Origin: Sedimentisphaerales bacterium | Lineage (GTDB): Bacteria; Planctomycetota; Phycisphaerae; Sedimentisphaerales; Anaerobacaceae | Length of the DNA stretch: 38,984 nt | Direction: 5' to 3' | Assembly: GCA_016933985.1 (NCBI GenBank) | Contig: JAFGTU010000087.1 | Coordinates: forward strand, 1-38,984 | Shown: positions 1 to 6,311 of the stretch, one piece after another | How the letters are laid out: each line of letters starts with the position of its first letter | Numbering within the stretch: position 1 is the stretch's first letter | Made by a program: the position numbers and the translations under genes | The notes under the pieces: model-generated | Database searches by the model: none | The model's input: the letters and a program-made list of their open reading frames with translations, nothing else | Told to the model about the DNA's origin: nothing

Positions 1-1
1 C

Positions 2-418
2 GCCAAAGACCACGGCGTCCCCTCCGGCGTCGGCGCACACGACCTGCGAGCCGTCGTCGAGTGCGAAAAGAACGGCATACCCAGCGACTTCTACATCAAG
101 ACCTTCCATCACCACAACTACGCCTCCGGCCCCAGGCCCGACCAGTTGAAGGCCCCCTACTCCGAGATTCCCGGCTACTGGTGCAAGGACCCGGCCGAGA
201 CAATCGAGGTTATGAAGAATGTCGCCAAGCCCTGGATCGCATTCAAGGTAATGGCCGCAGGCGCAATACCGCCCAAGGACGCCTTCAAATACGTCTTCGA
301 AAACGGCGCCGACCACACCCTCGCAGGGATGTTCGATTTCGAGATCGCCGAGGATGTGAAGATCGTCAATGATATTCTAAGCAACCTCAATAACAGGGCC
401 CGCCCGTGGCGAAGTTAG
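2..418 (+). CDS. TIM-barrel-like conserved protein, C-terminal part
   Basis: The reading frame is open from the window edge to a TAG at 416-418, so this is the last ~138 residues of a gene starting upstream; the track's ATG at 146 is internal. Visible stretches are GVGAHDLRAVVE, DFYIKTFHHHNY, KPWIAFKVMAAGAI and NGADHTLAGMFDFEIAEDV. Alternating strand/helix blocks with AAGAI and GADHTLAGMFD near the end resemble the last strands of a TIM barrel, as in a conserved planctomycete family of unknown role I recall but cannot name. Neither substrate nor reaction can be assigned. The last 13 bases overlap the kinase gene downstream, indicating co-translation. Confidence 0.7.
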   Translation, partial: AKDHGVPSGVGAHDLRAVVECEKNGIPSDFYIKTFHHHNYASGPRPDQLKAPYSEIPGYWCKDPAETIEVMKNVAKPWIAFKVMAAGAIPPKDAFKYVFENGADHTLAGMFDFEIAEDVKIVNDILSNLNNRARPWRS

Positions 419-837
419 CGCCGGATAAACCGCAAGACCACGCACAACAATTCACGGTTCGGGGCCGAGTGCGAAGCTTCAGGTATGCAATCCGTGGCCT
501 TGGCTCGATGCTCAAGAGCCAGCACAACGCCTGGCTCCACGCCGTCGCCACTATTCTCGTCGTGTTCCTCGGCCTGATGTTTGGGCTTTCGGACCCTGAA
601 TGGTGTTGGCTGGTCCTCGCCGTTATGGCGGTCTGGACCGCTGAAGCCCTGAATACCGCTCTGGAGTTCCTCGCCGACGTCGCATCCCCGGAGTTTCATC
701 CCCTCGTCGGAAAGGCCAAGGACGTTGCCGCCGGCGCCGTCCTAATCTCAGCCATAGGCTCCGCCGCAATCGGCCTGCTCGTCCTCGGCCCCCACGCCCT
801 GAGATTCCTAAACGACATCTTCGCCCCCATCAAATAG
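406..837 (+). CDS. dgkA: Diacylglycerol/undecaprenol kinase (DgkA family)
   Basis: Small integral membrane lipid kinase, which in this family phosphorylates diacylglycerol or undecaprenol with ATP at the inner membrane. At 143 residues it is about 20 longer than E. coli DgkA, the excess being a charged N-terminal tail. Signatures are an amphipathic SFRYAIRGL start, three hydrophobic segments (about residues 46-62, 66-82 and 107-128), the catalytic EALNTALE helix near residue 80, and KDVAAGAVL near 103. The start is GTG at 406, overlapping the preceding gene by 13 bases, so the pair is probably one transcript. Whether the substrate is diacylglycerol or undecaprenol cannot be told; Gram-positive-type enzymes with similar motifs use undecaprenol. 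Confidence 0.88.
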   Translation: MAKLAPDKPQDHAQQFTVRGRVRSFRYAIRGLGSMLKSQHNAWLHAVATILVVFLGLMFGLSDPEWCWLVLAVMAVWTAEALNTALEFLADVASPEFHPLVGKAKDVAAGAVLISAIGSAAIGLLVLGPHALRFLNDIFAPIK

Positions 838-866
838 AACGAGGCAAAGACACCGATGGCAAAAGC

Positions 867-1022
867 TCATACATCCAGTTGCATCATTCGATATGCGTCA
901 ATTATGTTTTCCTTCAGCTCTTTCAGGGTCTTGCCCTGGCTAAAGACGCCCGGAATCTCCTTGAGCTTTCCGACAAACCATCCGTCGTCCTGCCAGTATT
1001 CAAGAGTAAAGAATCTCTTCAT
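867..1022 (-). CDS. Orphan HicB-like protein (UPF0150 fold), short
   Basis: The track ORF starts at 1076, but the internal ATG at 1022 has a ribosome binding site (GAAAGGGG, 6 bases upstream) and gives 51 residues beginning MKRFFTLEYWQDDGWFVGKL. The pattern of two strands, then IPGVFSQGKTLKELKENI, is that of HicB-like antitoxins with a partial RNase H fold. HicB antitoxins usually carry a C-terminal DNA-binding domain and sit beside a HicA toxin. Here neither is present: the protein stops shortly after the helix and no HicA-like frame is seen on either side. It may be a solitary HicB-fold protein or a decayed antitoxin. Confidence 0.7.
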   Translation of the reverse strand: MKRFFTLEYWQDDGWFVGKLKEIPGVFSQGKTLKELKENIIDAYRMMQLDV

Positions 1023-1110
1023 TTTTGGCCCCTTTCGGTTCTGTAGAAAAAGAGCTCGATACGTCATAAACATCATCGGCTGCTGTTATCCGGATGTTCT
1101 CGTGGCATAA

Positions 1111-1139
1111 ATTCTACCAGAATTCGCTTTCAGACGCAA
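1111..1139 (-). promoter_or_regulatory. Candidate sigma70 promoter for the HicB-like gene
   Basis: On the minus strand TTGCGT, a 17-base spacer and TAGAAT lie about 90 bases upstream of the 1022 start codon. Spacing is ideal and the -10 is one base from consensus. Assigned by eye only. Confidence 0.4.
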
Positions 1140-1173
1140 ACAAAAAAGGCCGCGACTTTATCGCCCACGGCCC

Positions 1174-1213
1174 TTCAATTCTCAATTCTTAATTCTGCAT
1201 TCTACATTCTCTT
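1174..1213. repeat. Degenerate AATTCT tandem repeat
   Basis: A run of variants of the hexamer-like unit AATTCT (AATTCTC, AATTCTT, AATTCTGC, ATTCTAC) between two gene relics. It is one of several low-complexity intergenic elements in the window. Confidence 0.55.
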
Positions 1214-1222
1214 CCGCCTTCT

Positions 1223-1399
1223 CAAGACCTGCTCAAACAAGCCGACTTCGCCCCACCCTCAACAATCGCCCGCGAAAAACAAACCAACATCTTCCTCCGA
1301 GCCAACACCCCCCAAATCAAAAAAGCCCTCGCAATACCAACCGCCTCAGACGCAGAAGCCTTCGCAGAACTCCGCCGTCGAAAAAACATCTTCGGCTAA
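1223..1399 (+). pseudogene. C-terminal relic of an unidentified coding sequence
   Basis: A frame without usable start runs QDLLKQADFAPPSTI to ELRRRKNIFG and a TAA at 1397-1399, about 58 codons. Third positions are strongly C/A biased in the same style as real genes here, so it probably was coding. Upstream, the frame enters the AATTCT repeat, so the 5' part appears lost or replaced. The family is not recognised. It could be chance, since it is short. Confidence 0.3.
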
Positions 1400-1412
1400 A
1401 CACCGCCCCCTC

Positions 1413-1440
1413 CGTCATGCCGAGCGAAGTCGAGGCATCT
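1413..1440. repeat. GTCATGCCGAGCGAAG-type interspersed repeat
   Basis: The string TCATGCCGAGCGAAGTCGAG followed by GCATCT is a well-known style of short intergenic repeat found in many environmental bacterial genomes. Only a partial copy is present. Confidence 0.4.
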
Positions 1441-1914
1441 ATTAGAACTACCCCGCAAAGCGGACACATCCGCTTCGATCTCAAACCTTCTCCGGCGCAA
1501 GCAAGTACCTCAAATCTCCCAAAACACGACGCCACAAAGATGAAAAACGACTGACTAACTAAAAAAATGTGCCGCAGAATCAGCGTTTTTCAGCCAATAT
1601 GTAGGTTTCGGCAGAAATATTTAGATTCTCGGAATTTTTTGCTTGCTCTGCGCATTGCGTGTGTATAAAATGCGCGTACAGTTGGGACCTTGCCTACCCT
1701 GAATATGGGCAAGGTAGTACAAAAAAGTAAATACTAATAGTTGTTCTTGTAATTGATGTGTTCCATGTTCAGGGCATGGTGGCTGGCAGTATCACGGCTT
1801 GCCCAAGTGGTTAGGACATCATACGCAGGAACGCACTTGCGGGAGCCACGACTATGATCGTGTATCTCTTTGTGCGTTCGTGCCGTTGGCTCCCCGGAAG
1901 GGTAGTCAACGGGC
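1441..1914. other. Non-coding stretch with one hairpin
   Basis: No convincing gene. The main feature is an 8-bp perfect stem at 1687-1694/1708-1715 (ACCTTGCC/GGCAAGGT, 13-base loop) followed by AGTACAAAAAA. A TATAAAAT box at about 1663-1670 has no well-spaced -35. A shorter dyad, ACGA...TCGT, lies near 1848-1861. Role unknown. Confidence 0.4.
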
Positions 1915-2337
1915 ATGGACGGAGCCGCCGAAAAACATAATGGCAATTGGCCGGAAGCAGCGAAGACCACTGTGGATGGTGCGCGAGCGCATCCGACGTA
2001 TGATTTCTATGAACAGGGAGTCAAGCGAGTTACCTGGCTCACGGCAGTTTTTGCAGCCATTCAGAAAGGAAATGGCGGCCATGCCGTGGCAATCGTGGCC
2101 ATTCTCACGCTGTGTAAAATCGCATGCGATTTGGTCAAAAACAAAGCTGATGGTGTTGATCTCCTGACGCTCATCGGCTGCCTTGTAATTGCAGCGATGA
2201 TTTCCACAATTGGCCTGTTTGCAACGTTCTGGGCTGGAAAAGGGTATCATGCCGAGAATACCGAAGAAGACGAAAGTGATACGACTGAACTTGGAGCTGG
2301 CAGAGAAGGTTCGAGCCAGAATGGAGCAGCTCCGTGA
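1915..2337 (+). CDS. Small membrane protein, unknown function
   Basis: A 140-residue frame with a GGAAGG stretch about 15 bases before the ATG. Residues 1-38 are polar; two or three hydrophobic segments follow (VTWLTAVFAAI, HAVAIVAILTLCKIA, LLTLIGCLVIAAMISTIGLFATF); the tail after residue ~112 is acidic. The last 89 bases overlap the ribbon-helix-helix gene in another frame, which is unusually long for an operonic overlap. Therefore either the tail is poorly conserved or this frame is not real. No family recognised. Confidence 0.4.
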   Translation: MDGAAEKHNGNWPEAAKTTVDGARAHPTYDFYEQGVKRVTWLTAVFAAIQKGNGGHAVAIVAILTLCKIACDLVKNKADGVDLLTLIGCLVIAAMISTIGLFATFWAGKGYHAENTEEDESDTTELGAGREGSSQNGAAP

Positions 2338-2476
2338 TGAGACAGGAGCCCACAGCTTGACGGAAGTAGTCAGCAAATCCCTCGCCGTCTATGATTATGT
2401 CTGGTCGCAGAAAAAAAGTGGGGCCAAAGTCGTCATTCAAGATTCCCAAGGCACGCGAGAGCTTGTAATTCTGTGA
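2249..2476 (+). CDS. Ribbon-helix-helix (Arc/MetJ-type) small regulator
   Basis: The ATG at 2249 is preferred over the track start at 2210 because AAAAGGG lies 5 bases upstream and the protein then begins MPRIPKKTKVIRLNLELAEKV, the usual layout of an RHH protein: basic tail, one strand (KVIRLNL), helix (ELAEKVRARMEQLRDETG), helix (SLTEVVSKSLAVYDYVW). The remaining ~25 residues (AKVVIQDSQGTRELVIL) form a strand pair often seen in planctomycete RHH proteins. Total 75 residues. RHH dimers bind operator DNA and many are antitoxins; no toxin-like partner is seen next to it. It follows the small membrane protein and may be co-transcribed. Confidence 0.7.
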   Translation: MPRIPKKTKVIRLNLELAEKVRARMEQLRDETGAHSLTEVVSKSLAVYDYVWSQKKSGAKVVIQDSQGTRELVIL

Positions 2477-2499
2477 TCTGAAAGCCCGAACCCGCCTTG

Positions 2500-2526
2500 C
2501 TTCGGCTACTTCAATCGTCGCCGAAG
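2500..2526 (+). terminator. Weak hairpin after the RHH gene
   Basis: Stem CTTCGGC/GCCGAAG with a 13-base loop, 24 bases after the RHH stop. There is no U-run, so intrinsic termination is doubtful. Confidence 0.25.
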
Positions 2527-2720
2527 ACTATTCGCACTAAACCTCTTGAAGAATCCCGAATCTCACGCGATCCTCTTGATTGACTGCCCGCCCCTTTTCC
2601 TCAAGAAGCCTTCTTTTCTCATTCCCCGCACTTCTCCCCATCAGCCTCCACCTGCTCATCCTCACCATCCAGAAAAATAGTGTGAATCTGCGTCAATCCG
2701 TGTCTAAAACGAAAATTCAC

Positions 2721-2749
2721 TTGAAATCAAACACCTAATATGATATAAT
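2721..2749 (+). promoter_or_regulatory. Consensus-like sigma70 promoter without an evident gene
   Basis: TTGAAA, a 17-base spacer and a perfect TATAAT. Transcription would run rightward into repeat-derived sequence and then antisense into the ThuA-DUF1080 gene. The nearest ATG (2788, preceded by AAGAAGG) opens a long frame that is judged spurious. Confidence 0.6.
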
Positions 2750-2830
2750 ACTCACCAAACTAAATAAGCAATAAGAAGGCTCGAACCATGCCCGAATCAA
2801 CAGTAAATAATCAACCTGTCCTGACCTTGG

Positions 2831-2860
2831 CCTGCCCTGAGCATCGTCGAAGGGTCGAAC
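2831..2860. repeat. GCCCTGAGC-type interspersed repeat
   Basis: CCTGCCCTGAGCATCGTCGA followed by AGGGTCGAAC matches the style of short palindromic intergenic repeats common in environmental genomes. It sits inside the leader following the 2721 promoter. Confidence 0.4.
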
Positions 2861-2982
2861 GGATCATCAATACTAAACCTGCCCCGCCCAATCTGCCGAT
2901 TCCCGCTTCGCCTATGTCTCCCATCTTCCTACAATCCTATTCTCTCCGCGTTCTCGGCGATCTCTGCGGTAATAGAGCAATT

Positions 2983-3175
2983 ATGCAAAACAAACCCAAT
3001 TTCAAAATAGGCAAAATAGCCCTAAACCCTTACCCCAAAAAGCATTATGACAAAATTTCCCCCCTCCGCCCCCGCCAAAACAAACCCAATCAAACCCAAT
3101 TGATCGCGCCGAAGCTTCAGGCAAAACCGGATTCCCCCGCAATACGCAACACGCAATCCGCAATACGAAATCAAC
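2983..3175. repeat. Planctomycete-type interspersed repeat block
   Basis: Contains CAAAACAAACCCAAT twice (near 2986 and 3077), an AAACCCTTACCCCAAAAAGC segment and a CGCAATACGCAACACGCAAT-like tract ending just before the stop of the minus-strand gene. When translated it gives junk such as NKPNFKIGKIALNPYPKK and, on the other strand, VLRIACCVLR, which I recall as recurrent spurious peptides in planctomycete assemblies. That recollection is from memory, not a search. The rest of 2477-3177 holds no gene. Confidence 0.5.
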
Positions 3176-3177
3176 CC

Positions 3178-4731
3178 TCAGAACTGCCGGATGCGGATAT
3201 CCTTGAACTGGACCATCATGTCGGGGCCCTGGTGGACCTGCAGGGCGAGCTTGCCGCTGGCCGGCATCCGCGGGTCGCTGTCTTCGAGCTCGCACATGAC
3301 CACGTCGTTGATTTTGAGCACGACGTGGCCGCCCTCGGCGATAACCGTATAGTCGTTCCACTGCTTGTCCTTGACACCCTTGAGCAGCTCAGCCGGGTCC
3401 CCGACGCTGCCGACGACATCTCTTTTACCATCCTTATCGATGACCACCTTCTGCCCGCGCTCGGCCAGGACCTCCCGGAGCGTATATTCCATTATCACTC
3501 CCGTCCAGCGGTTGTCGGCGGAGAAATCCGCCTGCGGGCCGATCAGCGCCTCGTTTTCCATTCCCATCCGCTCCCGGCTTCTGTAATAGATCCCCGAATT
3601 GCCGCTCTCCAGCCTGAACTTCAGCCGCAGCTCGAAATCCTTCACGTCCCCGCCCGCCCAGATCAGAAACGTATTCTCCGAAACCCGGCTCTCTGGCGTT
3701 GTCTGACCCGTGATTGTCCCATCTTTGACGGTCCATATCCGCGGATTGCCGCGCCAGCCGGTCAAATTCCTGCCGTTGAACAGCCTCTCGAATCCCGCCT
3801 CGACCCCGACTTTGGCGCTCGGCGTCGTATCCGCCTCCAAATCGCTTGTCGCGAACTGTATCCCGTCCAGATAGAAACGCAGAATCGCCTTGTTCCACCA
3901 AATCTCTGTCCTGTGCCCGAACTCGCTGTAGAAAACTCGCCCCTTGCCGTACTGCTTGATCCACGCCAGGGCGAAATCATCGTCCTTGCGATGAATCCAC
4001 GGCACCGTCATATTGGTCTTCTTCGTATCGAGCGACAGCAATACCCGCAGGTTCTTCCGCGAATACGGGTCGGCGTACTGAAACACCTCCTCGGCTATGC
4101 GAAAATCCTTACCGTCGAACGCCGCCAGCAGCCGATTTCCCGGCTCCTCCAGCTTCACGCCCACCTCCTCGTTCCACGGATGCCCCCAATACGCCGCACC
4201 GAGCATATCGAGGAATTCCGGCCAATGAGTATTGCCCCCGACTGCGTGATGATACGCAACAATCCCGCCGCCTCCCGATACCCAATCCAGAAGGCTCTTG
4301 CGAAGCAGCTTTTCGACAGCGTCGATATCGTCGCCGTATTTCCTGAATTTCTGCATGTCCCGCTCGGTCGGGCGAATCCAGGGCCCGTTGCTGTTGTTCA
4401 TTATGATAGCGTCGAGCTCCGCCAGGTTCTCGGGCAGGTACATCGCCACGTCGTCGCTGACTACCGGCTCGAATGCCCCCGTCCTCTCGCCGAGCAGCTT
4501 CATCGCATACTCGGCCTGCGGAATCGAATAGCCCTTGTGCGGCGACTGCTCCATAAAGGGCGTGTTCCATATCAGCACGCGCCGGTTCTTTTTCGGCGCA
4601 ACGCTCGCTGTCTCAGGTATTGCCGCCTCTATCTGCTCGGCCTGCTGCTTGGTCACCTGGGCTATCGAAGAAGCAGCCGGTGCAAGCACCGCCGCCAACA
4701 GAGTTATTCGCACAAAACGCATGGCAAGCAT
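3178..4731 (-). CDS. Secreted ThuA-DUF1080 protein (3-keto-glycoside hydrolase-like)
   Basis: A two-domain exported protein of 517 residues. A Sec-type signal (RFVRITLLAAVLAPAASSIAQ) occupies the first ~25 residues. Residues ~48-295 read as a ThuA domain: RRVLIWNTPF at the start, YHHAVGGNTHWPEF in the middle and GRVFYSEFGHR at the end. Residues ~312-517 are DUF1080 (PF06439): GFERLFNGRNLTGWRG, GTITGQTTPES, FELRLKFRLESGNSGIYYRS, and closing LALQVHQGPDMMVQFKDIRIR. Members of the DUF1080 family cleave 3-keto-glycosides, and a Gfo/Idh/MocA dehydrogenase able to make them lies just upstream, separated by 150 bases. The start could also be the Met three codons in. Likely last gene of the saccharide module. 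Confidence 0.88.
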   Translation of the reverse strand: MLAMRFVRITLLAAVLAPAASSIAQVTKQQAEQIEAAIPETASVAPKKNRRVLIWNTPFMEQSPHKGYSIPQAEYAMKLLGERTGAFEPVVSDDVAMYLPENLAELDAIIMNNSNGPWIRPTERDMQKFRKYGDDIDAVEKLLRKSLLDWVSGGGGIVAYHHAVGGNTHWPEFLDMLGAAYWGHPWNEEVGVKLEEPGNRLLAAFDGKDFRIAEEVFQYADPYSRKNLRVLLSLDTKKTNMTVPWIHRKDDDFALAWIKQYGKGRVFYSEFGHRTEIWWNKAILRFYLDGIQFATSDLEADTTPSAKVGVEAGFERLFNGRNLTGWRGNPRIWTVKDGTITGQTTPESRVSENTFLIWAGGDVKDFELRLKFRLESGNSGIYYRSRERMGMENEALIGPQADFSADNRWTGVIMEYTLREVLAERGQKVVIDKDGKRDVVGSVGDPAELLKGVKDKQWNDYTVIAEGGHVVLKINDVVMCELEDSDPRMPASGKLALQVHQGPDMMVQFKDIRIRQF

Positions 4732-4881
4732 CGTGATGGTCCTCCACTATGCTGTTTTGAACTTGGGATTTATGACATTCGATATTGTTTAGTATTTCGG
4801 ATTTCCACCGTAAGGTGTCCTGTGGAGTGCTTCCGGCGCAAGCCGTCCTGTGGAGGATTTCTTTCAAATCCCTCCAGCGAT

Positions 4882-6279
4882 TTACAAAGACCAGCCCTCT
4901 CTGTATTCGCGCCACAGTGCGCCGTCTGCCTTATCGTTATTCACGACCTTCATCTTGACCGGATCGAACTCTATCTTGCCCTCGACCTGCGTGGCCACGT
5001 TGCCCAGGAGGACGAATTCAGCGAGAGGGTCGGCGTAGTTGAAGTTGGACATCGCCGCCGGTCCGCCCTTGCAGGCATCGGCCCATTCTCTCTCGTGCCC
5101 TCGCGAGCGAGGCAGGGTCGGCTCGGGCTTCGCAAACCCCTCGAATCTCTCTTTCGGGAGCAGCGAATACGAGGCATTGTGGCCGGTCGAATGCAGCATT
5201 CCCTTGCTGCCGATGAGCAGGCATCCGGCGTGGTCGGCCCATTTCTTCTCGCCGGCGTCACCCCAATCGAGCTGCCGGCCCATCATCTCCTCTATCTTGC
5301 CACGCGGCCCCGGCGCCCGGCCGCCGCCGTTATACCAGTTGATTTGCACGGGCGGCATACTGCCGCGGGCGGGGACATCGTAGCGGATAATCTCGGTCTT
5401 GGGGAAGGTAGCCTTGTGATAACCAGAGACTTCGGCTTCGAGAGTAATCAGGCCCTTGCTCGCTTCTTCGCCGCCGCTCGCCTTGTCCGGCCAGAGGGTA
5501 TCAATCCTGAGGCCCTTGAAGACGACGTTCATCGTATGCGAGGCCCAGTTGCCCAGGTTGCCGGTGGCGAAGTCACGCCAGCTATGCCACTCGATCCAGC
5601 GCGAGTTGTAAGGCCGATATTTGGCCGGCCCCAGCCACAGGTCCCAATGCAGGTACTCCGGTATCGGATGCTCGTCCGTCGGTATCGGCCGCTCACCTGC
5701 CCCTCCGCCCGTATTCCATACGTGCACCTCCTTAACCTCTCCGATCCCCCCGGCCTGGATAATCTCGACCGCCTCGCGAAAAGCGCCGCTGGCCGTGCCC
5801 TGATTGCCCATCTGCGTCGCGACCTTGTGCTTGTCCGCAAGCTCGCGCAGGCGACGCGCCTCGAAGAGTTCGTGCGTCAGCGGCTTCTCGCACAGCACGC
5901 CCTTGCCCATCTTCATCGCCGTCGCCGAGATTACAGCGTGAGTATTGTCCGGCACGGCGACGGTGACCGCGTCGATCTCTTTGTCCATCTCATCGAGCAT
6001 CTTGCGGAAATCGTTGTACTTCTTCGCCTTCGGCATCGATGCAAACGCCCGCGAGGCCTTGTACTCGTTCACGTCGCACATCGCCACGACGTTTTCGCCG
6101 ATATTCGGTATCGCACCGACAAACCAGTCCCCTCGCCCGGCCACTCCCACCAGAGCAACGTTGAGCTTCTCATTCGCCCCATACGTGCGAACCGACTGAC
6201 TGCTGCCGAGTATTACCAGCCCGGCCCCGCCAATGGCCGTATCCTTCAAGAATATCCGACGATTCATTCGCGCCTTCAT
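4882..6279 (-). CDS. Tat-exported Gfo/Idh/MocA oxidoreductase
   Basis: NAD(P)-dependent sugar dehydrogenase family, 465 residues. The N-terminus MKARMNRRIFLKDTAIGGAG carries a twin-arginine signal (NRRIFLKD), implying export folded with its cofactor. The Rossmann fold follows (LNVALVGVAGRGDW, then VVAMCDVNE); the family motif GKGVLCEKPLTHELFEARRL is at ~133-152, and the C-terminal domain contains VHVWNTGGGAGERP and WHSWRDFATGNLGNWASHTMN. AAAGGGG lies upstream of the 6279 ATG; the Met at 6267 is an alternative start. It lies 32 bases downstream of the glycosidase-like gene and probably shares its transcript. Such exported enzymes are proposed to oxidise glycosides at C3 before DUF1080-type cleavage, which the next gene supplies; the substrate itself is unknown. 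Confidence 0.9.
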   Translation of the reverse strand: MKARMNRRIFLKDTAIGGAGLVILGSSQSVRTYGANEKLNVALVGVAGRGDWFVGAIPNIGENVVAMCDVNEYKASRAFASMPKAKKYNDFRKMLDEMDKEIDAVTVAVPDNTHAVISATAMKMGKGVLCEKPLTHELFEARRLRELADKHKVATQMGNQGTASGAFREAVEIIQAGGIGEVKEVHVWNTGGGAGERPIPTDEHPIPEYLHWDLWLGPAKYRPYNSRWIEWHSWRDFATGNLGNWASHTMNVVFKGLRIDTLWPDKASGGEEASKGLITLEAEVSGYHKATFPKTEIIRYDVPARGSMPPVQINWYNGGGRAPGPRGKIEEMMGRQLDWGDAGEKKWADHAGCLLIGSKGMLHSTGHNASYSLLPKERFEGFAKPEPTLPRSRGHEREWADACKGGPAAMSNFNYADPLAEFVLLGNVATQVEGKIEFDPVKMKVVNNDKADGALWREYREGWSL

Positions 6280-6311
6280 AATTTCTCGCCCCTTTCATTT
6301 TTCAGGACATT

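Noticed and set aside
1687-1726. Shared GGTAGTACAAAA string at 1713 and 36869
   Set aside because: A 12-base match between two places in 39 kb is expected by chance many times, and the surrounding folds do not correspond.
1795-1870. tRNA-like string (GCCCAAGTGGTTAGGAC)
   Set aside because: It resembles a D-arm, but no acceptor stem, anticodon stem or T-arm can be paired with it.
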